Counted from the stretch's first letter, positions 32,728 to 42,724 are shown. The stretch: DNA of 64,000 nt from Hymenobacter cheonanensis (GCF_030581075.1 NZ_JAUQSW010000005.1:124001-188000), one strand, 5' to 3'. Numbers and translations are program-made. The notes: generated from the sequence alone by a model not told the origin.

Positions 32728-34143
32728 ATGTCGCAGCCTACTCTTCAACGCCGCCTGGGCTTAGTGCAGGCTACGGCGCTCAATATGATTGACATGGTGG
32801 GCATCGGGCCCTTCGTGACGTTGCCGCTCGTGATGGGTTTCATGGGGCCCAACTTCCTGCTGGCGTGGCTGGTAGGTGCGGCGCTGGCCGCCGTCGATGG
32901 CCTCATCTGGAGCGAGCTGGGCGCGGCCTACCCCGAGGCGGGCGGCTCGTACCGCTTTCTCAAGCTAGCCTACGGCGAGCAGAAATGGGGCCGCTACATG
33001 TCGTTTCTCTACGTGTGGCAAACGCTTATTCAGTCGCCGCTGGTGCTGGCCTCGGGCGCCATTGGCTTTGCGCAGTATTTCAGCTACTTGGTGCCGCTGC
33101 CCTTGTGGTGGCAGCCCAAGCTGGTGGCCGGCTCGGTGGTGCTGCTGCTGATAGCCTTGCTCTACCGCCGCATCGAGGACATTGGCAAGCTCGGCGTGAC
33201 GCTGTGGGTGGGCGTGCTGGGGCTCATGGGCTGGCTGATTTTCGGCGGCCTTACCCACGCCAACCACCCGGTGGCCTGGCTGCCGGCCGGTGGCGTGGGC
33301 AAGCTGCCCGCCCTGCTGCTGAGCGTGGCGATGGGCCAGGCCGCCGTCAAAACCATCTATTCGTACCTAGGATACTACAACGTGTGCCACCTAGGTGCCG
33401 AAATCGTGCGGCCCGAGCGCGTCATTCCGCGCAGCATTTTCCTGAGCATCCTGGGCATCGCGGCGCTGTATCTGTTGCTGAACTGGAGCGTGGGCACCGT
33501 CATTCCGTGGGAGGAAGTGCAGGGCTGGCAGGCCGGCGCCGGCGATAAGTCGCAGTTCATTATCAGCGTGTTTATGGAACGGCTCTACGGGCCGGCCGCC
33601 GCGCAGGCGGCCACGGCACTAGTGCTGCTGGTGGCGTTTGCCTCGCTGTTTGCGGTGCTGCTAGGGTACTCGCGCATCCCCTACGCGGCGGCGGCCGATG
33701 GCGAGTTTCTGCCCGTGTTTGGCAAGCTGCACCCCACCAAGCAGTTTCCTTACGTGTCGCTGCTGCTGCTGGGGGGCGTGGGCTTCGTGTTCAGCTTGTT
33801 GTTTCGGTTGGGAGAGGTCATTTCGGCTATCCTGGCCATGCGCATTCTGGTGCAGTTTGTGGGGCAGGCGGTGGGGCTGGTGCTGCTGCGCCGCCGGCGC
33901 GGCACGGCGGCATTGCCCTTCAAAATGCCGCTCTACCCGCTGCCCGTTATTGTGGCCGTTATCGTGTGGCTAGCTGTGTTTGCGGGCATCGCGCCGGCCG
34001 AGGTGAGCTGGGGCGGGCTCCACTTCAAGCTCTATTTCCAGTTTGCGGCGCTGGGCATGATGGCGCTGGGCACGCTGGCTTTTCTGCTCTGGAGCAAGCG
34101 ACAGGGCAAGTGGCCTTATGAAAGGCAGAGGGCGCAAGTATAG
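32728..34143 (+). CDS. APC-family amino acid permease
   Basis: 471 residues with about 12 membrane helices. The first helix carries MIDMVGIGPFVTLPLVMGFM, matching the APC superfamily's unwound TM1 (GIGxF-type) that binds the amino group of the substrate. LIWSELGAAYPEAGGSYRFL is the conserved TM2-loop motif, and YSRIPYAAAADG is the TM8 motif. It is probably a proton-coupled amino acid transporter; the specific substrate cannot be read. It is transcribed alone, with short gaps on both sides. Confidence 0.88.
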   Translation: MSQPTLQRRLGLVQATALNMIDMVGIGPFVTLPLVMGFMGPNFLLAWLVGAALAAVDGLIWSELGAAYPEAGGSYRFLKLAYGEQKWGRYMSFLYVWQTLIQSPLVLASGAIGFAQYFSYLVPLPLWWQPKLVAGSVVLLLIALLYRRIEDIGKLGVTLWVGVLGLMGWLIFGGLTHANHPVAWLPAGGVGKLPALLLSVAMGQAAVKTIYSYLGYYNVCHLGAEIVRPERVIPRSIFLSILGIAALYLLLNWSVGTVIPWEEVQGWQAGAGDKSQFIISVFMERLYGPAAAQAATALVLLVAFASLFAVLLGYSRIPYAAAADGEFLPVFGKLHPTKQFPYVSLLLLGGVGFVFSLLFRLGEVISAILAMRILVQFVGQAVGLVLLRRRRGTAALPFKMPLYPLPVIVAVIVWLAVFAGIAPAEVSWGGLHFKLYFQFAALGMMALGTLAFLLWSKRQGKWPYERQRAQV

Positions 34144-34176
34144 CAGTACTAGTGATTACCGCTTACTTTAGCGCCG

Positions 34177-34875
34177 ATGAGAAACACGCTTCTTCCTTCT
34201 CTGGCGGTGGCGGGGCTAGCGGGCTTGCTCTCGGCCTGTGCTTCTACCAGCTACCTGCGGCCCGGCTTTCGGCTGGCCGAAGTGCAGAACTTGGTCTTTA
34301 CGCCACCCATGTCGGCGGTAGCCATTGTGCGCACGGGCTACCACACGGTGGTCGATTCGCAGGCCACGGCCACCTCGGTAAGCCTGCTGCGCAAGACATT
34401 GGTGCGGCACCGCTTTCAGCTGGGCTTGCAGCAAGAGCTGGCCGTGCCCGACTCGCTGCGGCCGGCGGCCCGCCAGGAAATCTACCGGGCCGTGGAAGGC
34501 ATCAAGACGCACCCGCGCCTGGCCGGCGGCGCCCAGCTGCCGGTGCTGGATTACGTGCTTGATAAGCAGCACCAACGCTATGCATTGGTGACGGCCGCTG
34601 CGGGCTTCACGCAAGAGGTTACGAAGTACGATATTCGACGAACACAGTCGGGTAACCGCAGTTTGCCTGCGGCCGTGCGCACGCCTGGGCCTGGGCCGGT
34701 CGTCGCGCACGCAAAGTCCAACATTTACCTCTTTCTCTACGACCGCGAGCGCCAAGCCATTGTCTACTACACCAGTACGGTGCCCACGGAGGAGCACAAC
34801 CCCCTGGACGAGGCTAGCCTGGAAGGGCAATTCAGCCAAATGCTACGCAAAGATTTTCCGGTAGTACCGCACTAA
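34177..34875 (+). CDS. Lipoprotein, first of two tandem paralogues
   Basis: Signal and lipobox LLSACAST (Cys21). The 232-residue product shares with the gene at 35088-35774 the LRPGFRLAE/VYRGFRMPL opening, the VPDSLRPAARQEIYRAVEGI versus IPDSLLLQARKELYDAVLGI block, LPVLDYVLDKQHQRYALVTA versus LPVLDYLLSQQSQRYALLTV, and the closing KSNIYLFLYDRERQAIVYY versus KSNIFLLIYDQQRHAIVYY. No family is known to me. It is likely an envelope protein; the duplication suggests a heteromeric or adaptive pair. Confidence 0.7.
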   Translation: MRNTLLPSLAVAGLAGLLSACASTSYLRPGFRLAEVQNLVFTPPMSAVAIVRTGYHTVVDSQATATSVSLLRKTLVRHRFQLGLQQELAVPDSLRPAARQEIYRAVEGIKTHPRLAGGAQLPVLDYVLDKQHQRYALVTAAAGFTQEVTKYDIRRTQSGNRSLPAAVRTPGPGPVVAHAKSNIYLFLYDRERQAIVYYTSTVPTEEHNPLDEASLEGQFSQMLRKDFPVVPH

Positions 34876-35087
34876 GCGCGCGGCGGGCTGCCAGGGTACT
34901 GTTTGGTAGCACTGCGCCCTGGGCCGCTGAGCTTGCCGATAGGTGGGTTGAGAGGGCTAGCGATTATCCGAAGCTATAGGTAGCAGATTTGCTGTTTTCG
35001 TTGCCCAACGGGTGACAGCTCGCTTCTTTTTCAGAGTTAAAGCGAGGCACTTTTTAGGCATTCTTCCTGTGGCTATGCTTATTTCTC

Positions 35088-35774
35088 TTGACTGTGTGTA
35101 AGCTACTTACCGCGCTGTTATCAAGTGCCTTGCTGGCTGGCTGCACAGCTAGCAGCCTGGTGTACCGCGGTTTTCGAATGCCCCTGGCGCAAGACCTGGC
35201 CTTCGTTTCGCCCGTGACTACGGTAGCCGTCAGCCGCAATTTTTCGCCGGCCACCGCCGATAAAGCCGCCACCCTCGAATCGGCGCGGCTCCTGAGCCTG
35301 GCGCTGCTACAGCACCGGGCCGCGCTGCGGCTGCGCCAGGAAGTCACGATTCCGGACTCGCTTCTGCTGCAAGCCCGTAAAGAACTCTACGACGCGGTAC
35401 TGGGTATTGAGGCGCATTGGCAGCTGGCCAGCGGAGCCAATTTGCCGGTGCTCGACTACCTGCTGAGCCAGCAAAGCCAGCGCTATGCCCTGCTCACGGT
35501 AGCGAGCGGGCTCACGTTTATTCCGAAGCGGAGCCGCCCCCTGCTTACTGACCAGCCCCGCCTGGGAGGCAGCGCCGGAAACTCGCCCACTACAGACGGG
35601 CAGCCGAAATCGAATATCTTTCTGCTCATCTACGACCAGCAGCGGCACGCCATTGTCTACTACCAGCACTCGCCGCCCCTCGCCACAACCGAGCCGCTGG
35701 ATGCGCTCAACCTGGAAAAACAGTTTGCCAGGCTGCTGAAAAAAGATTTTTCTCCAGCTAAAGGCCTGAATTGA
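35088..35774 (+). CDS. Lipoprotein, second of two tandem paralogues
   Basis: The opening MTVCKLLTALLSSALLAGCT provides the lipobox (LAGC, Cys19). It aligns over its full length with the gene at 34177-34875, as described there, with a more variable stretch at ~residues 140-175. The 212-nt gap between the two contains no gene. Unrecognised family; probably outer-membrane-associated. Independent transcription is possible because the gap is large. Confidence 0.7.
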   Translation: MTVCKLLTALLSSALLAGCTASSLVYRGFRMPLAQDLAFVSPVTTVAVSRNFSPATADKAATLESARLLSLALLQHRAALRLRQEVTIPDSLLLQARKELYDAVLGIEAHWQLASGANLPVLDYLLSQQSQRYALLTVASGLTFIPKRSRPLLTDQPRLGGSAGNSPTTDGQPKSNIFLLIYDQQRHAIVYYQHSPPLATTEPLDALNLEKQFARLLKKDFSPAKGLN

Positions 35775-35873
35775 AGCTATTTTTTGTGGCAAAAGAACAA
35801 GCGCCCCGGCTGGGCCGCTAGCCGAATTGCGCCCGCACAGCGGTGGCCCAACCCGGGCGCCGGCAGGTAGCCG

Positions 35874-35905
35874 CAGCGCCAGCCCGGCGCCGGGCTGGCG
35901 CTGCC
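35874..35905. terminator. Bidirectional GC-rich hairpin
   Basis: Perfect palindrome with 15-bp arms (GCAGCGCCAGCCCGG and its complement) around CG. It lies between the convergent lipoprotein and DUF92 genes. Confidence 0.65.
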
Positions 35906-35911
35906 CTTAAC

Positions 35912-36634
35912 TCAACCCAGCCAGTGCCGCAGCCCGCCCGCCACCAGCGCCCCGGTGAGGGTGTTGAGGAAGTTGACCGCGTTGTTGCGCAGGTAGCCCC
36001 GCCGCTCCAGCGTGGCCCCGAGCACCGAGTCGGCCAGGTTGCCGGCGGTGCCCGCCACCAGCAGCCACCAAAAGGCCGGCCCCCACCCGGCGCCCAGGCA
36101 GTAGCAGGCCGCCAGCCCGGCCGTGCCTGCTAGCCCCAGGGCCGTGCCTTCCAGGCTCACCACGCCGTTGAGGCCGCGCGTGTCGGGCTTCAGGGTGAGG
36201 ATGTTATAGTAGCGCCGGCCGTACACGTTGCCCAGCTCCGAGGCCAGGGTATCGGCGGTGGCGGCGGCAAAGCTGCCGGCCAGCATCAGGTGGGCTAGCG
36301 GCGCCCAGGGCGGCCACTGCCAGGCCAGCAGGCCTGCTAGGCCCGCCACCCCGGCATTGGCCACTACCTGGCCGGCAGTGCGGCGGCCCCGGTTTTCTTC
36401 GGCTAGCCCCAGGCGGCGCTTGTCGGCCACGCGCCAGCTGGAGGCAACCGTGCCCAGCCCAAAAAACAGGGCCAGCAGCGTCAGCCCGCCAAAGCCCGTG
36501 CCCAAGTAAATAAGAAGCCCCAGCGCGCCGCCCACCCACACGGCGGCCGTCGTCAGCTTGCCTGCCCGCGCGCTGTAGCCCATGCCCAGGCCAAGCAACA
36601 CTAACACAAAGCCGAGGCGGAGTAAAGTAGGCAT
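35912..36634 (-). CDS. DUF92 membrane protein (VTE6-like)
   Basis: A 240-residue integral membrane protein with about six helices. The conserved DUF92 motifs GSFAAATADTLASELG, then GLNGVVSLEGTALGLAGT and NLADSVLGATLERRG are present, including the acidic residues thought to bind metal. Plant relatives (VTE6) are phytyl-phosphate kinases, so a polyprenyl or lipid phosphate kinase role is plausible. It starts 4 nt after the GNAT gene's end, indicating co-transcription with it. Confidence 0.85.
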   Translation of the reverse strand: MPTLLRLGFVLVLLGLGMGYSARAGKLTTAAVWVGGALGLLIYLGTGFGGLTLLALFFGLGTVASSWRVADKRRLGLAEENRGRRTAGQVVANAGVAGLAGLLAWQWPPWAPLAHLMLAGSFAAATADTLASELGNVYGRRYYNILTLKPDTRGLNGVVSLEGTALGLAGTAGLAACYCLGAGWGPAFWWLLVAGTAGNLADSVLGATLERRGYLRNNAVNFLNTLTGALVAGGLRHWLG

Positions 36635-36638
36635 AAGG

Positions 36639-37154
36639 CTAGCCTAGCCGCTTTTCGTAACAAAAAAAGCGCAGCCCCGGCCGAAACGCCAGCTTTATCT
36701 CGCCCGCAAAGCGGTAGCCCAGCTTCGGAAACAGCCGCTGCGTGGCCACGTTTTCCGAATTGGTATCCACGCGCAGCGTGCGCAGGCCTAGCTGGCGGGC
36801 CTCGTGCTCGGCCTGGCGCAGCAGGGCGGCCGCCACGCCCCGGCCCTGGGCGGCGGGCGCCACGGCCAGCCGGTGCGTCACCAAGGCCGGCGCGGCGGCA
36901 TCCCAGTCAGCATCGGCGTATTCGGGGTCTTGGTCCTGCGTGAGGGCGGCCACGCCTTCTAGCTCGCCCAGGCGCTCGGCCACCCACAAGTGCTGGCGCT
37001 CAATGTCCTGGGCAAAAACTGCTTCGTTGGGGTACTCGCTGGTCCACTGCATGTTGCCGCTGGCATTCATTAGCGGCACCACGGCGCGCACCAGCGCCAC
37101 GATGGCCGGCAGGTCGGCCGCCGTAGCGCGGCGCAAGGTCAAGTCAGTTGTCAT
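36639..37154 (-). CDS. GNAT-family N-acetyltransferase
   Basis: 171 residues, one GNAT fold. The acetyl-CoA-binding motif A appears as LAVAPAAQGRGVAAALLRQA (Q/RxxGxG/A type), preceded by the strand LVTHRLAV and followed by motif B (LRTLRVDTNSENVATQRLFP, then KLGYRFAGE). The opening LTLRRATAADLPAIVALVRA is typical. Substrate unknown. It is paired with DUF92. Confidence 0.85.
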   Translation of the reverse strand: MTTDLTLRRATAADLPAIVALVRAVVPLMNASGNMQWTSEYPNEAVFAQDIERQHLWVAERLGELEGVAALTQDQDPEYADADWDAAAPALVTHRLAVAPAAQGRGVAAALLRQAEHEARQLGLRTLRVDTNSENVATQRLFPKLGYRFAGEIKLAFRPGLRFFCYEKRLG

Positions 37155-37193
37155 AGTATCTGGAATTGCCTAACAAAAATTAACCGTCAAAAA

Positions 37194-37292
37194 GAACGTC
37201 ATGCTGAGCTTGCCGAAGCAGCTTGCTTGCATCGTTGAGGAGTGACCCTAGCGATGCGAGCAAGCTGCTTCGGCAAGCTCAGCATGACGTTC
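37194..37292. repeat. REP-like long palindrome, copy A
   Basis: Arms of about 34 bp beginning GAACGTCATGCTGAGCTTGC and ending with its complement, around a variable ~30-nt centre. Copies B-E lie at 42604, 53102, 55063 and 59161. Confidence 0.8.
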
Positions 37293-37318
37293 GCTTTACC
37301 TGGTTTGGACTAAGAAAC

Positions 37319-38305
37319 CTAGCCGCGGCGCAGCACCTCGGCCGCGTCCTTGGCGAAGTACGTGAGGATGGCGTCGGCGCCGGCGCGCTTGATGCTCATC
37401 AGCACTTCCATCATGGTTTTTTCGCCATCGACCCAGCCATTTTGGGCGGCGGCCTTTATCATGGCGTACTCGCCGCTCACGTTGTAGGCCGTCACGGGCA
37501 GGTTGGTGTTGTTTTTCACCTCCCGAATAATATCGAGGTAACTCAAGGCGGGCTTAATCATCACCATGTCAGCGCCTTCGATTTCGTCGAGCTGCAGCTC
37601 GCGTAATGCTTCGAGTCGGTTGGCGGGGTTCATTTGATAGCTCTTTTTATCGCCCTTCTTAGGCGCCGAGTCCAGCGCATCGCGGAACGGGCCGTAGAAG
37701 GCCGACGCGTACTTGGCCGTGTAGCTCATGATGCTGACGTGCGAGAACGCGTTGCGGTCGAGCACGTCGCGTATCCAGGCCACGCGGCCGTCCATCATGT
37801 CGCTGGGCCCGATGATGTCGGCACCGGCGCGGGCCTGAGCCAAGGCCATCTGGCCCAGCACTTCGAGGCTGGCGTCGTTGAGAATCTCGCCGGTTTCCTG
37901 GTTTACCACGCCGTCGTGGCCGTCGCTGGAGTAGGGGTCCATCGCCACGTCGGTCATCAGCACCACGTCCGGAAACTGGCGCTTGATGTCGGCCACCGTT
38001 TTCAAGTAGAGGCCGTCCATGTTGGTCGATTCGCGGGCTAGCGGGTCTTTCACCGCATCGCTCAGGCCCGGGAAGGGCGCGAACGAGTGGATACCCAGCT
38101 CCACAGCGGCCCCAATTTCGTCGATAATGCGGTCGGCCGAGTAGCGGTACACGCCGGGCATCGACTTCACTTCGAGGCGCTGGTTCTGGCCTTCAACTAC
38201 AAAAACCGGGTAAATAAAATCGTGGGTGGTGAGGCGCGTTTCCTGCACCATGTCGCGGATAACCTGCGACTTACGATTGCGGCGGGGGCGATGAGTTGGA
38301 ATCAT
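37319..38305 (-). CDS. hemB: Delta-aminolevulinic acid dehydratase (porphobilinogen synthase)
   Basis: Condenses two 5-aminolevulinate molecules into porphobilinogen in haem synthesis. The start MIPTHRPRRNRKSQ at 38305 fits the family better than the ATG five codons earlier. Both active-site lysines are in place: MSYTAKYASAFYGPFRDA and MVMIKPALSYLDI. The block VMTDVAMDPYSSDGHDG lacks the Cys-rich zinc site (it has Asp/Ser instead), as in magnesium-type enzymes. 328 residues is normal. Monocistronic, divergent from a lipoprotein gene. Confidence 0.95.
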   Translation of the reverse strand: MIPTHRPRRNRKSQVIRDMVQETRLTTHDFIYPVFVVEGQNQRLEVKSMPGVYRYSADRIIDEIGAAVELGIHSFAPFPGLSDAVKDPLARESTNMDGLYLKTVADIKRQFPDVVLMTDVAMDPYSSDGHDGVVNQETGEILNDASLEVLGQMALAQARAGADIIGPSDMMDGRVAWIRDVLDRNAFSHVSIMSYTAKYASAFYGPFRDALDSAPKKGDKKSYQMNPANRLEALRELQLDEIEGADMVMIKPALSYLDIIREVKNNTNLPVTAYNVSGEYAMIKAAAQNGWVDGEKTMMEVLMSIKRAGADAILTYFAKDAAEVLRRG

Positions 38306-38399
38306 AGGAATCAGAACCAATGAGGCGAATAAGTAGCCATAACCAGTGGGCCGGCCAAAAAGATTGCGGCGCCAGCTGCTAGTGGCGTAATATTATCGC

Positions 38400-39023
38400 A
38401 TGGTAGTACTTATTCAGAAAGTGAGTGGCCTGGCGCTGGTGCTTGGCGTGGGCGGCCTGGTTGCTTCTTGCGCGAAGAAAGACGCCCCACCCGAAACGCC
38501 GGGCTTTCGCCTCTTTACCAATCAGGCGGAAATTATGGACGCCACCGTGAAGGCAAATTTTCGGAAGCGTTCGGCTGACAGGTTTCCTGATGTCTTGGTT
38601 TTTGACCCTAGTGAGAAGGTTATATTTATTAATTCTGATACTGTGAAAATAGGTCCGGTTGGCCCCCGGTATTCAGTGATAAAAAAGGGTAACCAGTATC
38701 TATTTTATTCCCCGCAGGCAGAGCTAATCTATAAAAGAGATGAGCTAGTTTGGAACATGCAGAAATACGCCGCTCCCAGAGTGCCTATTATCGGTTCTCC
38801 TTACTATCTCGGCACAACTCAAAAGGTGCTGGTCGGCTATGAGGAAGGCAAGCAAATGCGATTTCCTTACTTTCAGTACTACTTGATTAAGCCCAACGCA
38901 ACACCTTTTAATCGCACTTCAGGCTTTCTATTCAACGAGTTAAATGAAAACGTTATTTCTGAAATTACTGGGGTAGATACACTCGCAGTGCAAACCGGTA
39001 GTGCCACCACACCCATTCAGTAG
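38400..39023 (+). CDS. Uncharacterised lipoprotein
   Basis: Signal and lipobox (LVASCAKK; Cys24) on a 207-residue product. The body is beta-rich and contains VLVFDPSEKVIFINSD and YSVIKKGNQYLFYSPQAELI; it ends with a polar tail. No family recognised. The gene is noticeably lower in GC than its neighbours (many AAA, TTT, ATA codons), which may indicate recent acquisition. Divergent from hemB with a 94-nt gap. Confidence 0.6.
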   Translation: MVVLIQKVSGLALVLGVGGLVASCAKKDAPPETPGFRLFTNQAEIMDATVKANFRKRSADRFPDVLVFDPSEKVIFINSDTVKIGPVGPRYSVIKKGNQYLFYSPQAELIYKRDELVWNMQKYAAPRVPIIGSPYYLGTTQKVLVGYEEGKQMRFPYFQYYLIKPNATPFNRTSGFLFNELNENVISEITGVDTLAVQTGSATTPIQ

Positions 39024-39051
39024 GGAGGCCATGTAAATAGAAGCTACGCGG

Positions 39052-39594
39052 CTAGGCCTTCTTTTTCTTGCCGCCGCTTACCAGGCTATACAATAGAAAC
39101 AGTACCACCAGCGCGCCCACTGCCAGCCCCAGCCCACCCCAAAAGCTCACGCCCGGAATGAGGGCAAACAGCGCGGCCAGGCCTGCCAGCACCGCCAGCG
39201 TTACGCCAATAAAAAATAGCGCCACCCGGCCCAGCCCATTTTCGGCCTCGCCCTCGGTAGCGTGCCGCCGCCTCAGGTGCTGCGTAAGCTGCCAGCTAGC
39301 TTTGGCCGGCGCGGCTAGGGTAAGTAACGTGCTTTGGGGCAAAGCTTTAAGCGCGACGGCGAGCCGGCGCGGGCGCAGCCGTTGCGCTGGTGGTGCCGGT
39401 AGCTTAGTGCTGGGCGTCGCCGTGGCTTCGGGGGGTGCTGCCGCCGCTACAATCGTTATCTCGGGGCTAGTTGCGGCCGGCGCGGCGGCCACTGGCCCCG
39501 ACGTGGCCGTAGCGGGCTGAAACTGAAAAGCAACCTGTTCGCCGCGGCAGCCCGCCAGCAGCAGCGCTGGCACCAGAAAGAAAAGTTTTCGCAT
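39052..39594 (-). CDS. Lipoprotein with two C-terminal membrane helices
   Basis: Lipobox LLLAGCRG (Cys16). A long Ala/Pro/Thr-rich linker is followed by two hydrophobic helices (VALFFIGVTLAVLAGLAALF, FWGGLGLAVGALVVLFLLYS) and a KKKK tail. The layout resembles small Hymenobacter envelope proteins with no known role. It precedes rocD's 3' end; no operon with it is required because rocD reads toward it with a 12-nt gap, so co-transcription is likely. Confidence 0.6.
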   Translation of the reverse strand: MRKLFFLVPALLLAGCRGEQVAFQFQPATATSGPVAAAPAATSPEITIVAAAAPPEATATPSTKLPAPPAQRLRPRRLAVALKALPQSTLLTLAAPAKASWQLTQHLRRRHATEGEAENGLGRVALFFIGVTLAVLAGLAALFALIPGVSFWGGLGLAVGALVVLFLLYSLVSGGKKKKA

Positions 39595-39606
39595 GAGGCC
39601 TTATAC

Positions 39607-40854
<1,248 letters not shown>

Positions 40855-40953
40855 AGAGTGGGCGGGCTAGTGGAGAAGGGAGTCGTTCAAAATTACAAAC
40901 AAAGAACCGGCCGGTTCGGGTCGGCCCCGCGCCGCTTCTACCTTTGCCCGCCT

Positions 40954-41340
40954 ATGGAAACCTTGCACAATCCTGACGCCCCGCAGGCGGTAGGCCCCTA
41001 CGCCCAGGCTATTGTGGCCGGCGGCTTCGTGTTTTGCTCGGGCCAGACGCCGCTCGTACCCGCCACCATGCGCATCGAGGCCACCACTATCGAAGAGCAA
41101 ACGCACCAGGTGCTCCACAACCTGCGCACGGTGCTTGCCAGCCGCAGCCTGGGGCTAGCCGACATCGTAAAAACCACCGTGTTCCTGAAAAACTTCGCCG
41201 ATTTTGCGCGCATGAATGCCGTGTACGCCGAGGTGTTTGGCGCCCACCGGCCGGCCCGCACCACCGTCGAGGTATCGCGCCTGCCGCTGGAAGCCCTGGT
41301 TGAAATCGAGTGCATCGCCGCCCTGCCCGATGGCCGCTGA
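40954..41340 (+). CDS. RidA-family enamine/imine deaminase
   Basis: Start at 40954 (METLHNPDAPQAVGPYAQAI); the longer in-frame opening overlaps rocD on the other strand. 128 residues, with the GPYAQAIVAGGFVFCSGQTP motif, the LASRSLGLADIVKTTVFLKN block, and ARTTVEVSRLPLEALVEIEC carrying the catalytic Arg and closing Glu. RidA hydrolyses 2-aminoacrylate and similar products released by PLP enzymes. The neighbour on the other strand is a PLP aminotransferase. Confidence 0.9.
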   Translation: METLHNPDAPQAVGPYAQAIVAGGFVFCSGQTPLVPATMRIEATTIEEQTHQVLHNLRTVLASRSLGLADIVKTTVFLKNFADFARMNAVYAEVFGAHRPARTTVEVSRLPLEALVEIECIAALPDGR

Positions 41341-41506
41341 CCCACGCCTGGCCGCCTTCGCCGCCCTGCCGCTGCAGTCCGGCGACTTCTACTACACTCC
41401 CGAGGGCTACCTCGTTTTCACCGCGCAGTACCACCGCCGCCGGGGCTTTTGCTGCGGCAACGGCTGCCGCCACTGCCCCTGGAAGAAAAATAAGAACGCC
41501 GAATAA
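41330..41506 (+). CDS. DUF5522 family small Cys-rich protein
   Basis: The ATG at 41330 overlaps the RidA stop by 11 bp, giving a 58-residue product. The family pattern is unmistakable: DFYYTPEGYLVFTAQYHRRR, then GFCCGNGCRHCPWKKNK, with a CCGxGCRHCP metal-binding cluster. Small DUF5522 proteins occur across Bacteroidota, are probably zinc-binding, and have no known function. Translational coupling to ridA suggests related use. Confidence 0.85.
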   Translation: MAADPRLAAFAALPLQSGDFYYTPEGYLVFTAQYHRRRGFCCGNGCRHCPWKKNKNAE

Positions 41507-41573
41507 AGCCTGCAAAAAAGCGACTAGCGGCCGCAGCAATTTCCTCGCCGCTCATTCTCAATCGCTTTACGAT

Positions 41574-41604
41574 TTGGTAATTGGCTGAAAATTGCCGATA
41601 TTTG
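41574..41604 (+). promoter_or_regulatory. Candidate promoter of rpmB
   Basis: TTG (41574-41576), 20 nt, then GATATTTG (41597-41604), one mismatch from the Bacteroidota -7 element TAnnTTTG. It lies 41 nt before the ATG. Confidence 0.5.
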
Positions 41605-41644
41605 CGGCCCGTTTCGGAATAGCATCATCTAACCCTTCGATATC

Positions 41645-41884
41645 ATGGCCCGAGTTTGTGATTTGACCGGCAAGCGTACCCGCGTAGGCAACAACGTATC
41701 GCACGCCAACAACAAAACCAAGCGTAAGTTCTACCCCAACTTGCAGAAAAAGCGCTTCTACATCCCCGAGCAAGACGCCTGGGTTACGCTTAAAGTAGCG
41801 GCTTCGACCATCCGCACCATCAACAAGAATGGCATCATGGCCACCTTGAAGAAGGCTAAGGAGCAGGGCTTCATCGTTTACTAG
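41645..41884 (+). CDS. rpmB: 50S ribosomal protein L28
   Basis: 79 residues. The start [20 protein letters not shown] followed by [13 protein letters not shown] is diagnostic of L28, a large-subunit protein. The KTKRxFxPNLQ block and the full length are normal. It begins the rpmB-rpmG-DUF4295-ftsY order conserved in Bacteroidota, though a 301-nt gap separates it from rpmG. Confidence 0.97.
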   Translation: MARVCDLTGKRTRVGNNVSHANNKTKRKFYPNLQKKRFYIPEQDAWVTLKVAASTIRTINKNGIMATLKKAKEQGFIVY

Positions 41885-42115
41885 TCCGCTTTTTTTAGCG
41901 GCCGGTCGTAGGTTTTTTCGGGCCTGCCAACTGCGCGCCGGTGCCGGCCGCTAGCCCCTGCGGGAGGCTGGCTGCCAGCACCGGCTTCGTTGTGCTAAGC
42001 CCCTTAAGCCTGCCAGCACCCATAGCCCGGCACTTGCCCCGCGCAATGCCAGCTAGTTAAAAGCGCTAAAAAAGCAGTGGCAGCCTGACTTTTAGCGTAG
42101 TATCACCCCGGCTGC
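41885..42115. other. Non-coding gap after rpmB
   Basis: No gene seen. It starts with a CCGCTTTTTTTAGCGG stem-loop likely to terminate rpmB. It then holds GC-rich inverted repeats (GCCGGTGC near 41939 and GCACCGGC near 41980) before the rpmG promoter. Confidence 0.5.
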
Positions 42116-42147
42116 TTGCGAAGTTCAGAAAAAAAACTGTACCTTTG
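42116..42147 (+). promoter_or_regulatory. Promoter of the rpmG-DUF4295 unit
   Basis: TTG (42116-42118), 21 nt, then TACCTTTG (42140-42147), an exact match to the Bacteroidota -33/-7 consensus and spacing. Confidence 0.75.
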
Positions 42148-42185
42148 CAGTCCTAAAATTAAAAACTAACCCCCCTCCCGTCGCG

Positions 42186-42368
42186 ATGGCCAAGAAAGGA
42201 AACCGGGTGCAGGTTATCATGGAGTGCACCGAGCATAAAAACTCGGGTATGCCGGGCACCTCGCGCTACATCACCACCAAGAACCGCAAGAACACCCCCG
42301 AGCGCATCGAGCTGAAGAAATTCAACCCGATTCTGCGTAAAATGACTGTTCACAAGGAAATTAAATAA
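42186..42368 (+). CDS. rpmG: 50S ribosomal protein L33
   Basis: 60 residues beginning [20 protein letters not shown] and including [20 protein letters not shown] followed by NPILRK, the L33 signature. The zinc-binding Cys ribbons of the C+ form are missing (only one Cys), so it is the C-minus type. It lies 8 nt before the DUF4295 gene. Confidence 0.97.
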   Translation: MAKKGNRVQVIMECTEHKNSGMPGTSRYITTKNRKNTPERIELKKFNPILRKMTVHKEIK

Positions 42369-42376
42369 CCTGAGTC

Positions 42377-42532
42377 ATGGCTAAGAAAGTAGTAGCAACG
42401 CTGAAAACCGCCACCGGCAAAGACTGGGCGAAAGTTATCCGCGCCGTAAAATCGGAGAAAACCGGTGCCTATACCTTCAAGGAGGAAATGGTACCCGTAG
42501 ACAAGGTACAAGACGTGCTGGCCGGCAAATAA
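42377..42532 (+). CDS. DUF4295 family small protein (51 aa)
   Basis: Translation of 42377-42532 gives MAKKVVATLKTATGKDWAKV, then IRAVKSEKTGAYTFKEEMVP and a VQDVLAGK end. This is the DUF4295 protein that follows rpmG in nearly all Bacteroidota. The small, basic, lysine-rich sequence and position suggest a ribosome-associated role, by inference. It is co-transcribed with rpmG. Confidence 0.9.
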   Translation: MAKKVVATLKTATGKDWAKVIRAVKSEKTGAYTFKEEMVPVDKVQDVLAGK

Positions 42533-42554
42533 GCTGCCTAGCCGCTGATGAAGC

Positions 42555-42584
42555 AAAAAAGTCCCACCTTCGTGGGACTTTTTT
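42555..42584. terminator. Bidirectional terminator after DUF4295
   Basis: A6-GTCCCAC / GTGGGAC-T6 stem-loop; the A and T runs extend the stem and make it usable on both strands. Confidence 0.85.
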
Positions 42585-42603
42585 CGTGTTTAGGCAACTC
42601 CAA

Positions 42604-42708
42604 AACGTCATGCAGCGCGCAGCGAAGCATCTCGCGTGTATCACTAACCTCTAGCCGTTAGAAATTACTGCTGCACGCGAGATGCTTCGCTGCGCGCTGC
42701 ATGACGTT
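42604..42708. repeat. REP-like long palindrome, copy B
   Basis: Perfect 35-bp arms (42604-42638, 42674-42708) starting AACGTCATGCAGCGCGCAGC, with a 35-nt centre. Sequence subfamily shared with copy D. Confidence 0.85.
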
Positions 42709-42724
42709 CTTATAGTAATAGCAT

